Below are positions 23,982 through 32,698 of a stretch of DNA of 39,699 nt, piece by piece (the first letter of the stretch is position 1; each line of letters begins with the position of its first letter). A program made the translations under genes and the position numbers. Source of the DNA: ARS98 sp030744725 (lineage in GTDB: Bacteria > Planctomycetota > Planctomycetia > Pirellulales > Pirellulaceae); the NCBI GenBank assembly GCA_030744725.1, contig JASLPZ010000015.1, forward strand, positions 1-39,699, written 5' to 3'. Under the pieces are notes generated by a model, which was not told where the DNA came from, searched no databases, and was given only the letters and a program-made list of their open reading frames with translations.

Positions 23982-25616
23982 TCAGTCGCCGGGGCAGCTT
24001 GGCCTGATAGGAACGTGGATCACCGTCGGAACGTCGGCGGAAAGAGCAGCACGTAAGGCACCGGGCAACTGCTCTCTTTTCTCGACCCGCACACCCCGGC
24101 AGCCGAAACCCTCGGCAACGGTGTCCAATCGTGTGGGGCCGAGCAAGCTGTAGAGCGGTGCGCCGTAATCTCGTACGTGACCCGACACCGAAATCCCCCA
24201 CTGCTGGTCGTCAGCAACGACGGCGACGAAGGCAAGGCCTTGTCGCGCGGCGCATTCCAGCTCGGCAATAGTGAAAGTGAACGAGCCGTCGCCTGAGAGC
24301 AGGATCACTGGGCGGTCAGGATGGAGTGCGCGGGCGGCCATCGCGCCGGGAACTCCCCAGCCAACGACGCCACTAGCACCGCAAGTTACCCAATGACCGG
24401 GATAGCGGCCAGGCAATAACTGGTGGAACCATTGGCCGATGTTGCCTCCGTCGACGAGCAACAGAGAATCATCGCTGAGCACTTCGAGGATGTCGAGGAC
24501 CACGTCGCGCCCATTCAATCCAGCGGGCAACTTGTCCGCAGCCGCCAGGCAACGCTGTCGATACTCGTCACGGCGTCGTGCAGCTTCTGCCAACCAAACG
24601 CCGGTCGGCTTGCACCCTGCGCTGCGGCAGGCTTCAGTCAATTGAGCGAGTATTGTCCGAGGTGAGCCCTGGATGCTGAGTGACATCTCCCGTCCGCGCC
24701 GCAGACGCAACTCGTCCGCATGGATCCGAATCACCGAAGCGTCCTCGCGCACGATAGGGGGCGACAGTTGGCCGACGCGGTAATCGAACTCAGCACCTGC
24801 CAAGATGATCAGGTCTGCATCGGGCAACAGTCGGGCGCCGCCCGAGGCGGCTCCCACGACTCCCATAAATGTACCGGCCGGCTCGACAATGGTGCCGCGA
24901 TCCCAGATCGGTACGACAGTGGGGATCTGTTGTTGGTCGGCAAACTCAGCAAGGACTTGCTCACCGCCTGCGTAATAGACGCCGCTGCCCGCAACAAGGA
25001 CGGGATGTTCGGCGCGCCCGATCAACTGGACCGCCTCATCGATCGACTGCTTCTCCGCCGCGCCTGTCGGTCTGACGTCACCCGATCGCACCTGGGACCT
25101 CGGTACGCTCGCCACGTCAATTTCCGCTGCCGCCACATCCATCGGCAACGCCAGATGCACCGGACCCGGCCGTCCGGACGTGGCCGCAACGAACGCCTCG
25201 TGCACGATCTGGCCGATTTGCTCCGGTGCGTCGACGAGCCGTGCGTATTTGCAAATCGGAGCTGCCATGGGGACTGGGTTGAAGTCTTGAAAATCCCCGT
25301 ATCCGAGACGGGCCAGGGGCGTGATGCCGGTGATCAGTAACATCGGGGCACCGTCCAACGCAGCATTTAGGACTCCGGTCAGTGCGTTTGCGTGCGCCAC
25401 AGCGCCGCTGACCGCGCACACACCCACTCTGCGACTCAGCCGTCCGGTGACCTCTGCCATGTAGCCGGCCGCCTGTTCGTTGCGGACGCCGATGACCCGC
25501 ATCCCTCCTCGTTGACAGGCGAGATAGAAAGGATCCAGTCCGTGGCCGTTCAATGTGGCAACCGACGTTACTCCCCGTTCCCGCAATTCCGCTACCAAAA
25601 CATCGGCTACCGTCAT
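23982..25616 (-). CDS. Thiamine-diphosphate-dependent enzyme (acetolactate synthase-like)
   Basis: This 544-residue protein has the three-domain order of the ALS/oxalyl-CoA decarboxylase family: pyrimidine-binding domain (1-165), central domain (about 185-320), and diphosphate-binding domain (about 365-520). The catalytic glutamate is E47 (VRNEQAAGYMAE). The diphosphate motif starts GDGSF at 442 and, after the usual spacing, reads ADDQQWG; the residue that is asparagine in most members is D469. The chosen ATG has GAGGT 6 bases upstream; an upstream in-frame extension overlaps the aldolase remnant and is rejected. The reaction is likely 2-ketoacid or 2-hydroxyacyl-CoA carboligation or cleavage. 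It may once have worked with the aldolase whose 3' end lies 14 bases upstream. Confidence 0.9.
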   Translation of the reverse strand: MTVADVLVAELRERGVTSVATLNGHGLDPFYLACQRGGMRVIGVRNEQAAGYMAEVTGRLSRRVGVCAVSGAVAHANALTGVLNAALDGAPMLLITGITPLARLGYGDFQDFNPVPMAAPICKYARLVDAPEQIGQIVHEAFVAATSGRPGPVHLALPMDVAAAEIDVASVPRSQVRSGDVRPTGAAEKQSIDEAVQLIGRAEHPVLVAGSGVYYAGGEQVLAEFADQQQIPTVVPIWDRGTIVEPAGTFMGVVGAASGGARLLPDADLIILAGAEFDYRVGQLSPPIVREDASVIRIHADELRLRRGREMSLSIQGSPRTILAQLTEACRSAGCKPTGVWLAEAARRRDEYRQRCLAAADKLPAGLNGRDVVLDILEVLSDDSLLLVDGGNIGQWFHQLLPGRYPGHWVTCGASGVVGWGVPGAMAARALHPDRPVILLSGDGSFTFTIAELECAARQGLAFVAVVADDQQWGISVSGHVRDYGAPLYSLLGPTRLDTVAEGFGCRGVRVEKREQLPGALRAALSADVPTVIHVPIRPSCPGD

Positions 25617-25629
25617 GGATCGACCTCGC

Positions 25630-25815
25630 TTACATGCCATTGGTGCGACGGATGAACTCTGTCGCCATCGCCGCAACTCTCGGACTCACCGTGGTAAATA
25701 AGAATCGTACACCCGCGTCGGCGTACTTCGCCACATTGTTGTGCAGTGTATTGCGAATTTGGCTGCCATCAAACGACCCAGTAACGATCGCTGGACACAG
25801 TGATCGACACCAGTT
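25630..25815 (-). pseudogene. 3' remnant of a probable HpcH/HpaI-type aldolase gene
   Basis: The gap between the FMN-domain gene and the thiamine-diphosphate gene holds a 61-codon open segment with no start codon at its 5' end. It reads AIVTGSFDGSQIRN, then VAKYADAGVRFLFTTVSP, and ends EFIRRTNGM before TAA (25630-25632). The pattern, an ageing C-terminal helix-strand-helix with AGVRFL, resembles the end of HpcH/HpaI-type aldolases. A TAA at 25816-25818 closes the frame upstream. The stop is 14 bases before the next start, as in an operon. The 5' part appears to have been deleted. Family assignment is by recognition only and moderate. Confidence 0.45.
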
Positions 25816-25828
25816 TTATTCTCGTCGA

Positions 25829-27190
25829 TTAATCCCCCCCGCTGGCCAGCGCTTTGGCAGTGGCGTCGATGATCGCTTGCGAAGTGATCGTCGCGCCTGT
25901 GGTCGCATCGATCCCTTTCAAACCCTGCTTACTAATAATCTGATTTGGGGTATCTGTAAGGGCCGAGTAGTACTGCTTGTCCTTGTGTTTCGTGACACGG
26001 ACAGATTTAATCCGGCCGCTCTGGACGGTCACGGAGACGGTGAGGTCTCCGACGTAAGCGGGCGTGGTGCCGGTGTAGGTCCCGTCAGGAATACGGCTCA
26101 AGTCGAGCGTTTCGAATGTCCTGATGTTGTCAATGGCGGTTTGCGCGCGCTGCTTGTTCCGTTCGAGGATGGGGTTCTTTTGGTTCTTCCCACTGATCCG
26201 TGTATAGGTGGTAGGCTGTGCGAGTACTTTGCGGTAGTAGGCGATGGCCTGGGAGAACCCGCCGTGTTTGCGGCAGGCATCGCCGGCACCTATGTACGCC
26301 CCGCCTGGATTTCCGGCTCGGGCCGAAGCATCGGCCAACCCGAGCGCCTTGTCCAACTCGCCCATGTCCGACCAAAGCTTGATCGCCGAGCCATACCGCG
26401 AGGAGTCAGTGCGAATCCCGCTGAGCTGCTCCGCGGCCATCTCCTTGCTGCCAAGCTTCCAATAACAGTCGGCCAGACCCAGAAAACTATTCATGTCGTG
26501 TTGCTTGAGCTTCTGCCACCAGAAGGCCGCGCGTGCCCAGTCACCGATCAAGTCGTGATAGCAATGGCCGAGCTGACCGAACGCTTTCTGCTGGATTTCC
26601 GGATTGTCTTTGTTGACGCTCAGCACGTGGTGCATGAACTTGGTGCCCTCTTTCCATCGCCGAGGGTTCTCGTTGATGATGCTGAACATGTAGTGACTGA
26701 TATGCTTTTGGGCGTTCCAGCCGCCCGGCGGCTTGGACCATGAAAAGTCGAGTGATTTCGGATAGTTCAGCGATACCGCGTCAAACCAGTCGGGCGAAGT
26801 TGTACCCATCTCGTTCACCAAACGGTCGATTTCCGCTTTCGAGCGTATCACGCCGGAACTGGACGACGGTCCGTCGCCGCCGGCCGGCATGGCCTCCCGC
26901 TTCGGTGTCAACAGATACCGTTTTCCCTTCATGGTCACGGCGTGAACTTCACTGAGCGAATAGGTCCGGGTAAGTGTCCGGCTCCCGATCTTCACTTCGA
27001 AATCGAATTCCTTGTCGCCGTTGCGAATTTCTTTTACTTTGCCCGTGACTTTCGTGCCGCTGAGAAACTCGACAACATCCTGGGCCGACACGTCCGACAC
27101 AGCGAATATCGCCACACCGACGAAAACGGACAAACGGCATGCGTATGTGAAGTCCCGCCTTCTGGCCAATCTCGCGACTTCACGATCCAT
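25829..27190 (-). CDS. Exported TPR-like protein with C-terminal FMN-binding (flavinylation) domain
   Basis: This 453-residue protein has a signal peptide (about 14-37, ending VSAQ). An N-terminal beta region (about 38-95) is followed by a helical repeat region (about 115-335) with TPR-like pairs such as AFGQLGHCYHDLIGDWARAA and ALGLADASARAGNPGGAYIG. The C-terminal ~90 residues form an FMN_bind domain, as in NqrC/RnfG. The ApbE flavinylation motif D428-A-T-T-G-A-T434 is intact, with T434 as the expected FMN attachment site. No ApbE gene is in the window. GGGAG lies 5 bases before the ATG. It is last in the large minus-strand operon. It probably carries electrons on covalent FMN outside the cytoplasm; its partners are unknown. 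Confidence 0.85.
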   Translation of the reverse strand: MDREVARLARRRDFTYACRLSVFVGVAIFAVSDVSAQDVVEFLSGTKVTGKVKEIRNGDKEFDFEVKIGSRTLTRTYSLSEVHAVTMKGKRYLLTPKREAMPAGGDGPSSSSGVIRSKAEIDRLVNEMGTTSPDWFDAVSLNYPKSLDFSWSKPPGGWNAQKHISHYMFSIINENPRRWKEGTKFMHHVLSVNKDNPEIQQKAFGQLGHCYHDLIGDWARAAFWWQKLKQHDMNSFLGLADCYWKLGSKEMAAEQLSGIRTDSSRYGSAIKLWSDMGELDKALGLADASARAGNPGGAYIGAGDACRKHGGFSQAIAYYRKVLAQPTTYTRISGKNQKNPILERNKQRAQTAIDNIRTFETLDLSRIPDGTYTGTTPAYVGDLTVSVTVQSGRIKSVRVTKHKDKQYYSALTDTPNQIISKQGLKGIDATTGATITSQAIIDATAKALASGGD

Positions 27191-27287
27191 ATCATCTCCC
27201 TTTTCTTGTTCGCTACCGGATTGTTCGGTTTCAGACATCGAGTGGAAAGCCATCGGCCATAAGCGTTCGCCCATTCCAAAGCACATC

Positions 27288-27299
27288 CGGCGCGCCGGC
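27288..27299. repeat. 12-base perfect palindrome CCGGCGCGCCGG
   Basis: This GC-only palindrome lies just past the stop of the CehA/McbA-like gene and before the FMN-domain gene. It lacks a loop and a T-tract, so a terminator role is doubtful. Confidence 0.3.
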
Positions 27300-27325
27300 G
27301 CGCGGTGGTGCACGGATCAATTCAA

Positions 27326-29047
27326 TTACTGCTCGCGAAAGTGCTTGAGCGCCTCCTGCACCACCTGAAGCAGATCCTCGCGATTCTGTCGCATGACCGC
27401 TACTGGCACGCCAGTAAGAGGGTTCCCTCCGGCGAGTTTTTCGAGCGTCTGCTCCTCATCGCGCAGAATGTCCTCCAGATTCTGCAAGCGATCGATCCAC
27501 TTTTGCGCTGTCTTCTTGGCGCGGGGATGCTGCTTCAAATTCGGCTGACCTTCGATCAACAGATAGACGGCGGCCGTGTGTGAATGAGACTGTGGAATCC
27601 CGGCCCTCCTGGATCGTGGATTACCCTGAAAACCTAACTTGGCCCCCGACGTTCGCAAGGCCAACCATCCAGCTTCGCGAATGTCCCGTTTCACTTCGAA
27701 GCGAAACTCCGACTCACCAAGTTTCGGTGAAAAAGTCGTGATTACCTCTCCACACCAGACAAGTTCGACTTTGTCCAGGCGATCGCGTTGGGGATTGATG
27801 CGGACTCGGCCCGCAACCACGACCGATCCAGGTTCCTGCAATGTCAGTTCGTCACCCGGCAACTTCGAGTCGACGGTCAATTCGACGATGGGACCCATGG
27901 TCACGAACGTGCGTCCCTCCTTCACCGTGTCGAGCCAGGATTGGGCAGAGAACTTACCCGTGACTCGCGTGTAGAACCGTTCGCGGCCGGGAAACGGGCG
28001 GCCAAAGGGATAATCTGTTCCTGCTGTGGGGGTGAGCCGAAAACCGGTGTTCAGTGCATCGTACCAGGCATTGTAGTCTGCTCCCATAAACTGTAGCACT
28101 TCGATGAAATGCACGAATCCGTCAGGCAAATTGATCCCCAAACCGTTGCGTGCCTCGAACAGTTGTCCTTTGTGCGCAAAACCATTGGCCGCGCCCTGCC
28201 GATGGGCCTGCTCGAAAAAATGACGGTAGATTAAGTAGCGGTCATCCTGATGAATGGGCGGAGATGCCCCCAAAATGATCGTGTGACCGAGAAAGTGCGT
28301 GCGAGGGTTTTCCTGACCGGAAAGGAGCAGGTAATTCCCTTCGCGATAAACGCCCGGAAAACCAGACGTATGCTGGGGCGTATTATGAAAGTGTCGAGCG
28401 TGTCCCCAGCGGAGCAAGTTGGCAACGTTCAGGTCTTCCGCCTGCATGCACTTGAGAATCATCGCGTCCAGTTCCGGCACGAAACGAGGAATGTGCAAGT
28501 GATCGTCGGCGCTGTACCAACCCTCGTCTGCCATGTGCACCCAGCGTCTTAGTTCAAGCGTCAGAGTCTCTTTCGAGCCGGCTTCGATCTGAAACTCTTT
28601 CTCAGCGTCGAGAAACTCGATCCCCTTGAAGGCGCTGACTGTGTATTTGCCTGGCGAAAGTAGCACGTCGGCCTCCCCATCCGAATAAAACTGAGGACCA
28701 CGAGCCCAGGCGTGCCCAATTGAACGGCGAGGTGCTGCCCCAAACCACGCTTTCGCCTCTTCCGGTGAACCCAGCCAGATTATGTCTCGATCCTCACGGT
28801 CACCCGCCATCGACAAGGCGTTGTCCGCGATGTAGCTCTTACCGTTTGCGTCGAGCAGTTCGATTCGTGCCGGCGTCGGTTTTCCCGATAGAGCATCGAG
28901 CGTCACAATCTTGATAGGTACTTTGTCCTGACTTAGCTGGCCTGGACCTTCACCTCCCCAAACCGACAATTGAACGACAAGTGTGCCGATGAATGCAGCG
29001 CCGAGCAGCTTGCAGGACTGCTGCCATGTTCGTGTTCTAAGCGTCAT
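27326..29047 (-). CDS. Exported CehA/McbA-family metallohydrolase
   Basis: This 573-residue protein has a signal peptide (about 12-31). A beta-sandwich precedes the PHP-like metal domain (about 45-170). The metal-binding entry is D181-D-H-L-H185 (YSADDHLHIPRF); further histidines follow (WGHARHFHNTPQH, LGHTIILG, GFAHKGQ) as in CehA/McbA relatives of the amidohydrolase/PHP group. Characterised members hydrolyse carbamate esters and other bonds, but planctomycete forms are uncharacterised. AAGG is 7 bases before the ATG. It follows the unrecognised Tat protein on the same strand and is likely co-transcribed. The substrate is not predictable. Confidence 0.85.
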   Translation of the reverse strand: MTLRTRTWQQSCKLLGAAFIGTLVVQLSVWGGEGPGQLSQDKVPIKIVTLDALSGKPTPARIELLDANGKSYIADNALSMAGDREDRDIIWLGSPEEAKAWFGAAPRRSIGHAWARGPQFYSDGEADVLLSPGKYTVSAFKGIEFLDAEKEFQIEAGSKETLTLELRRWVHMADEGWYSADDHLHIPRFVPELDAMILKCMQAEDLNVANLLRWGHARHFHNTPQHTSGFPGVYREGNYLLLSGQENPRTHFLGHTIILGASPPIHQDDRYLIYRHFFEQAHRQGAANGFAHKGQLFEARNGLGINLPDGFVHFIEVLQFMGADYNAWYDALNTGFRLTPTAGTDYPFGRPFPGRERFYTRVTGKFSAQSWLDTVKEGRTFVTMGPIVELTVDSKLPGDELTLQEPGSVVVAGRVRINPQRDRLDKVELVWCGEVITTFSPKLGESEFRFEVKRDIREAGWLALRTSGAKLGFQGNPRSRRAGIPQSHSHTAAVYLLIEGQPNLKQHPRAKKTAQKWIDRLQNLEDILRDEEQTLEKLAGGNPLTGVPVAVMRQNREDLLQVVQEALKHFREQ

Positions 29048-29165
29048 GTCTAGCCTTTGCCTTTCGCATTGAAGCGTTTTCTGGGTAGCACCAACATCGT
29101 CAGCCAGCGTACCGTTCAGCCATTTCGCGGCCCTGCGGGCGAGTCAGCGGACTGTGAACGAAAAC

Positions 29166-30449
29166 TCAACGGCCCCGATTCTCCGAAGGCTCGCTCCTTC
29201 GCGCTGGAAAGTTCTCTTCATCACGATTCGCAAATCCCCATTCGGTTGGTTCGTACTTGATGGTCAGTTCGGGTGACAAGAGGCGTTTGCCCTGCTGATG
29301 CAAGCTGTGCATGACTCGATCGAGAATCCCCGTTGTCAGCAGCGTTCGCTCCACTGGGTAAGCCGGTTGTCTGGTGTGGACCATCTGTTCGATCGCGCGC
29401 AGGAGATGCTCGAAGTGTCCGTAGGGCTTTTGATCCTCCAGCCTGAACCAACACGCGAACGGTTCCGGCTGCCCGCGTAAGCGACAGGCGATTGCATTCT
29501 GTCCGCTGACACCGTTGAGCATTGCGACCGTTGCGCGGAGACCGTCTCGATATTCAATCAGATAGAATGCCGCATTAGTCGGGCTGAGTTTCTCTGCAAG
29601 TTTGTCCGCTGAACCGTCAAAGGTTGCCATTGCTGACTTTAGTAGCCGCCGATCCCACTTCTTGTCTTTCTCCGCCTGCCAGATCTGTTCGCCTGTCAGA
29701 GCCGTGATCGCCGCGACTCCCGTCTCGCCTCCTCGACGACGTTCGACGACGCACTGAAGAGATTCGATCGCGTGGAATCCGTACGACTCCAGTCCGCCGT
29801 AGCCAACCAGCATGGCTTCTTCGATTTCGGTGCCGACTGGCAACTCCTCCGCCGGGTATCGCCAAGTGACGGGGAGCGACGAACCGGCCATGAACGGAAT
29901 CTCGTGACGCGCAGCAATGTCGTAAATATGCTTTGCATCTCGCCAGTTGGCAGCAAGATGCTTGTCATTGAAGATTGGCACGAACTCACCACAGCGTTCC
30001 ATCGCCGCGACAATCTCGTCAAAGAAACGCCGACGCGGATACATGTGCTGTTTGATGTCGTTGTAAGGATAGTTGCCGTGTTCACCGACACTCAGCACAC
30101 CAGCGACGGGAAGTTTGTTCTGCCCCAGCGTCACAGCTTCATCAATGGTTTTCGCAATTCGAAAACCGTGTTTCTTTGCCAGACCGCGACTGAGATCGTT
30201 GGAGTCAACCTGGTCGGTATACAGCGACACCAGTTCCAGCTCCGGGCCTGCGCCACTGGTCTGCCGCCAACCTTCCAGGATCTTGCCGACGAGTACGTCA
30301 GCATGTGAGTTCGTGCGGTAAGTAGTGACGACCGCAGCGACGGGGAGCTTCCTCTTGAATCCAGCTGACAGCGACGCAGCCGGACCAGACAGCATGGCCA
30401 GACCACCCAGACCAAGTGATTGCAGTGCCTGACGCCGAGTCGCGTTCAT
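29166..30449 (-). CDS. Tat-exported protein of unknown function
   Basis: I do not recognise a named family. The 427-residue product begins with a twin-arginine signal (MNATRRQALQSLGLGGLAML). The body alternates alpha and beta segments; the first strand, LPVAAVVTTYRTNSHADVLVG, is followed by LPVAGVLSVGEHGNYPYND, which resembles a nucleotide-type or sugar-binding fold, then VPIFNDKHLAANW and EIPFMAGSSLPVTWRYP. Cysteines are few. I chose the ATG at 30449; a TTG five codons upstream is possible. Its place between a CehA/McbA-like hydrolase and a deacetylase/FG-GAP protein suggests an enzyme of the same exported pathway. Similarity to Gfo/Idh proteins is only in overall shape; no EKP motif is present. 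Confidence 0.8.
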   Translation of the reverse strand: MNATRRQALQSLGLGGLAMLSGPAASLSAGFKRKLPVAAVVTTYRTNSHADVLVGKILEGWRQTSGAGPELELVSLYTDQVDSNDLSRGLAKKHGFRIAKTIDEAVTLGQNKLPVAGVLSVGEHGNYPYNDIKQHMYPRRRFFDEIVAAMERCGEFVPIFNDKHLAANWRDAKHIYDIAARHEIPFMAGSSLPVTWRYPAEELPVGTEIEEAMLVGYGGLESYGFHAIESLQCVVERRRGGETGVAAITALTGEQIWQAEKDKKWDRRLLKSAMATFDGSADKLAEKLSPTNAAFYLIEYRDGLRATVAMLNGVSGQNAIACRLRGQPEPFACWFRLEDQKPYGHFEHLLRAIEQMVHTRQPAYPVERTLLTTGILDRVMHSLHQQGKRLLSPELTIKYEPTEWGFANRDEENFPARRSEPSENRGR

Positions 30450-30609
30450 GTCATTCCGATCCAACTTAAAGAGAAGGCCTAAACGAAATGTAGCAGGTAT
30501 ACAAGCCAGGGCGAAAGGATCTCGCTACTTGTTCTTCATTGGTCTTCACGCTGACGGGCTCGATCGTAATCGTATCCCAGATTATTACTTATTTGAAGCA
30601 TGATGTCCC

Positions 30610-32556
30610 TCAGTCCGCCTTGTCCTGTTGGATGATTCCAAGAACTTGCATGAAAGGAATCCGGGTGATGAAGTCCTTGTTTTTCATCGTGTTTTCATTC
30701 TCCAGAATCATCGCCCCGGAATGAAACCAGACGCCGTTGAGTCTACCGTCACGCACGATCATTGGTAACGCGCCACGATCACCGGACTCGCCGCGAGTCA
30801 CCTCCTTTGGCCAACCGCTGGTTGGGCTTTCGAAGAGACGAACCCAGTACCGGCGATCGTTCGACAGGACGAGGTCGTCATCTGAGTCGCCATCGAGATC
30901 GACGAAGCGAAGTCCTTGATCGATCCCCTGTCCGTCGACGAGACAACTTCGTTCAGGCAGAGTGAATGAAGCACGCTGCCAGTTCGACGCCCGTTCGTCC
31001 CACAGAAATACGGCGTTTTGCGAGTCGTTATTAACGATCAGATCGGAGATGCCGTCGCCGTTCAGGTCGCGGAAGCGAACGCCGCGTTCGGTGCCACGTT
31101 CGACAATACGCAGAGGCTTTCCATCGACTTGCCCTGGCAGTGCCACCTCGATACGTTCCCACCGTCCGGCCTGGAAACGCCAGACGCCACGCTGCCGGTC
31201 ATTGGCAACCGCCAAACCCGCATGACCGTCTCGGCTGGCCGTGAGGAATCGAACACCGTTGAGAATCGGCTCCCTGGTGTCTTCGTCAGAGACGATTTGT
31301 ACCGGCAGCGGGACGTCACTCCACCGTTTGCTGCTTGGATCCCAAATGCGCGTCGTCTGCCGTTTCGAATTGCCGATGACCGCGTCGAGAAGCCCGTCGG
31401 CATTGACGTCGAGCAGCCGCACGCCGTTGTCACCGCCGGTCTTTGATCGTAGGGGGATGCCGTCGAGCACGTTTTTCGTGAGGCGATCATAGATCTCGCG
31501 GCAATTCAAGAACTTCACGCGATGGCCGTACGTGCTGTTGGCGTAGTCAATCACTTCCATAAGCTGCAGGTTTTCGCAGTAACCGATCGTGTGGAACAGC
31601 AGCGTGCAGAGTCCCTTCTTGCGGACACAGATGTCAATGTTGCGTTTCCAGTCGTCCGTTGTCTTGGGGCTCTTCGCTCTATTTTGATGCACACCGTGCG
31701 AGTCGCAGGGGATCGTGACCGGCAACTCCCAGATGAGACCATTGATCACGTAGGGATACGGATAGTTTCTGATGGAATTTACAAAGTGACGCGTTTGAGG
31801 GATGTTGTTGACATACTTGTCGAACCGCGGTCGTTCGTCGGCATCGTAGCGCCACTCATCGGGCAGTATCTTGTCGTCTGACGGGAACCACGTCGTGATG
31901 CTGCTGTCACAGCTGAGGAACTGCCCGTCGCTCGTGCGCAGCGGGAACACCTCGGTGTAAAATCGCGGCGAGACCGAGTTTTGTGCATCGCAGCCGGGCA
32001 TACGATGAGCCACAGGCCGGTTGCCTGGTACTGAAAAAAGATTCTCCATGCAGGCCAGGTAATCCAACCGAGCGAATTTTAGCGCCGCGTCCGGACCGTG
32101 CCCTTCGTTGCTGCGAAAGAAGGGGAACCGATGTGTGAAAGTGTGGCAATCGAATGAAAGCCCGGTTTTCAGCAGTTGCTGCACAGTCGGATTGTTCGGC
32201 GGTGTCTGGCAAGTCATGACGGCGATTGGCGCGCGGCCGTCGATTTTCTTCAGCCGTTGGATCAGTGGCGTAAGAAATCGCTCGAACGCCTCGGGGCTGA
32301 CATCGTAACGTGGCTGAAATGGCGGACCGCCCATGTCGTCCACCGATAGCAGAATGACCGCATCGACTCCCTCTTCGCCAATCCACATCGGCGTCGTCAG
32401 CTTCGGGAAGTCCGGATGTGGGTAGTATGGATCCAGCTGGTCGAGGTAAGCGAACCGCGAGCCAACACGTTCTTCACCGCTGAGCTGTCCCTCCGTCAGG
32501 CAGCACGCAACGGACAGGACCATCAGCAACCTGGAAACGTCGACACGTCGCAGCAT
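30610..32556 (-). CDS. Polysaccharide-deacetylase-like protein with FG-GAP repeats
   Basis: The 648-residue product starts with a signal peptide (about 9-24). The N-terminal half (about 60-370) resembles NodB/carbohydrate-esterase 4 deacetylases: LLSVDDM with D73-D74, and CHTFTH with H138 and H142 in the HxxxH spacing. The C-terminal half (about 380-610) has four FG-GAP-like repeats, such as LLDVNADGLLDAVIG and FRDLNGDGISDLIVNND and FVDLDGDSDDDLVLSND. The last ~40 residues (GVWFHSGAMILENENT) resemble the linker that precedes cytochrome-type domains in planctomycete fusions. The in-frame extension to 32649 reads through the 104-base repeat and is rejected. The next gene upstream (32699-37750) is on the same strand. 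Deacetylase activity is inferred. Confidence 0.82.
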   Translation of the reverse strand: MLRRVDVSRLLMVLSVACCLTEGQLSGEERVGSRFAYLDQLDPYYPHPDFPKLTTPMWIGEEGVDAVILLSVDDMGGPPFQPRYDVSPEAFERFLTPLIQRLKKIDGRAPIAVMTCQTPPNNPTVQQLLKTGLSFDCHTFTHRFPFFRSNEGHGPDAALKFARLDYLACMENLFSVPGNRPVAHRMPGCDAQNSVSPRFYTEVFPLRTSDGQFLSCDSSITTWFPSDDKILPDEWRYDADERPRFDKYVNNIPQTRHFVNSIRNYPYPYVINGLIWELPVTIPCDSHGVHQNRAKSPKTTDDWKRNIDICVRKKGLCTLLFHTIGYCENLQLMEVIDYANSTYGHRVKFLNCREIYDRLTKNVLDGIPLRSKTGGDNGVRLLDVNADGLLDAVIGNSKRQTTRIWDPSSKRWSDVPLPVQIVSDEDTREPILNGVRFLTASRDGHAGLAVANDRQRGVWRFQAGRWERIEVALPGQVDGKPLRIVERGTERGVRFRDLNGDGISDLIVNNDSQNAVFLWDERASNWQRASFTLPERSCLVDGQGIDQGLRFVDLDGDSDDDLVLSNDRRYWVRLFESPTSGWPKEVTRGESGDRGALPMIVRDGRLNGVWFHSGAMILENENTMKNKDFITRIPFMQVLGIIQQDKAD

Positions 32557-32580
32557 GAGTTCTTCTCTGTCAGACAATAA

Positions 32581-32684
32581 CGCTAGCGAGGCTGTGCCTC
32601 GGACCGATGCGAGCCATCGCTCGGTTGCGGCAACCCGCTCTCCGACCAACCTGCGGTCAGTGCCCGTCGATAGAAATTTGACTC
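32581..32684 (-). repeat. 104-base structured repeat, copy 2 (complete)
   Basis: Reverse complement of copy 1 over the same 104-base length. Differences keep the hairpins: GATA loop becomes GATG, CACAA becomes CACAG, and one stem C becomes T opposite G. It lies in the 142-base gap between two operon genes, sense with transcription. Confidence 0.85.
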
Positions 32685-32698
32685 GTTCCCGTGTTGTG

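Noticed and set aside
25553..26743. Plus-strand open frame of 396 codons
   Set aside because: It is antisense to the thiamine-diphosphate enzyme, the aldolase remnant and the FMN-domain gene, all of which have family motifs on the minus strand.
27288..27299. GC palindrome as a rho-independent terminator
   Set aside because: It has no loop and no T-tract, so it was kept only as a palindrome.
32557..32649. N-terminal extension of the deacetylase/FG-GAP protein
   Set aside because: It translates the 104-base repeat and precedes a better start with a signal peptide.
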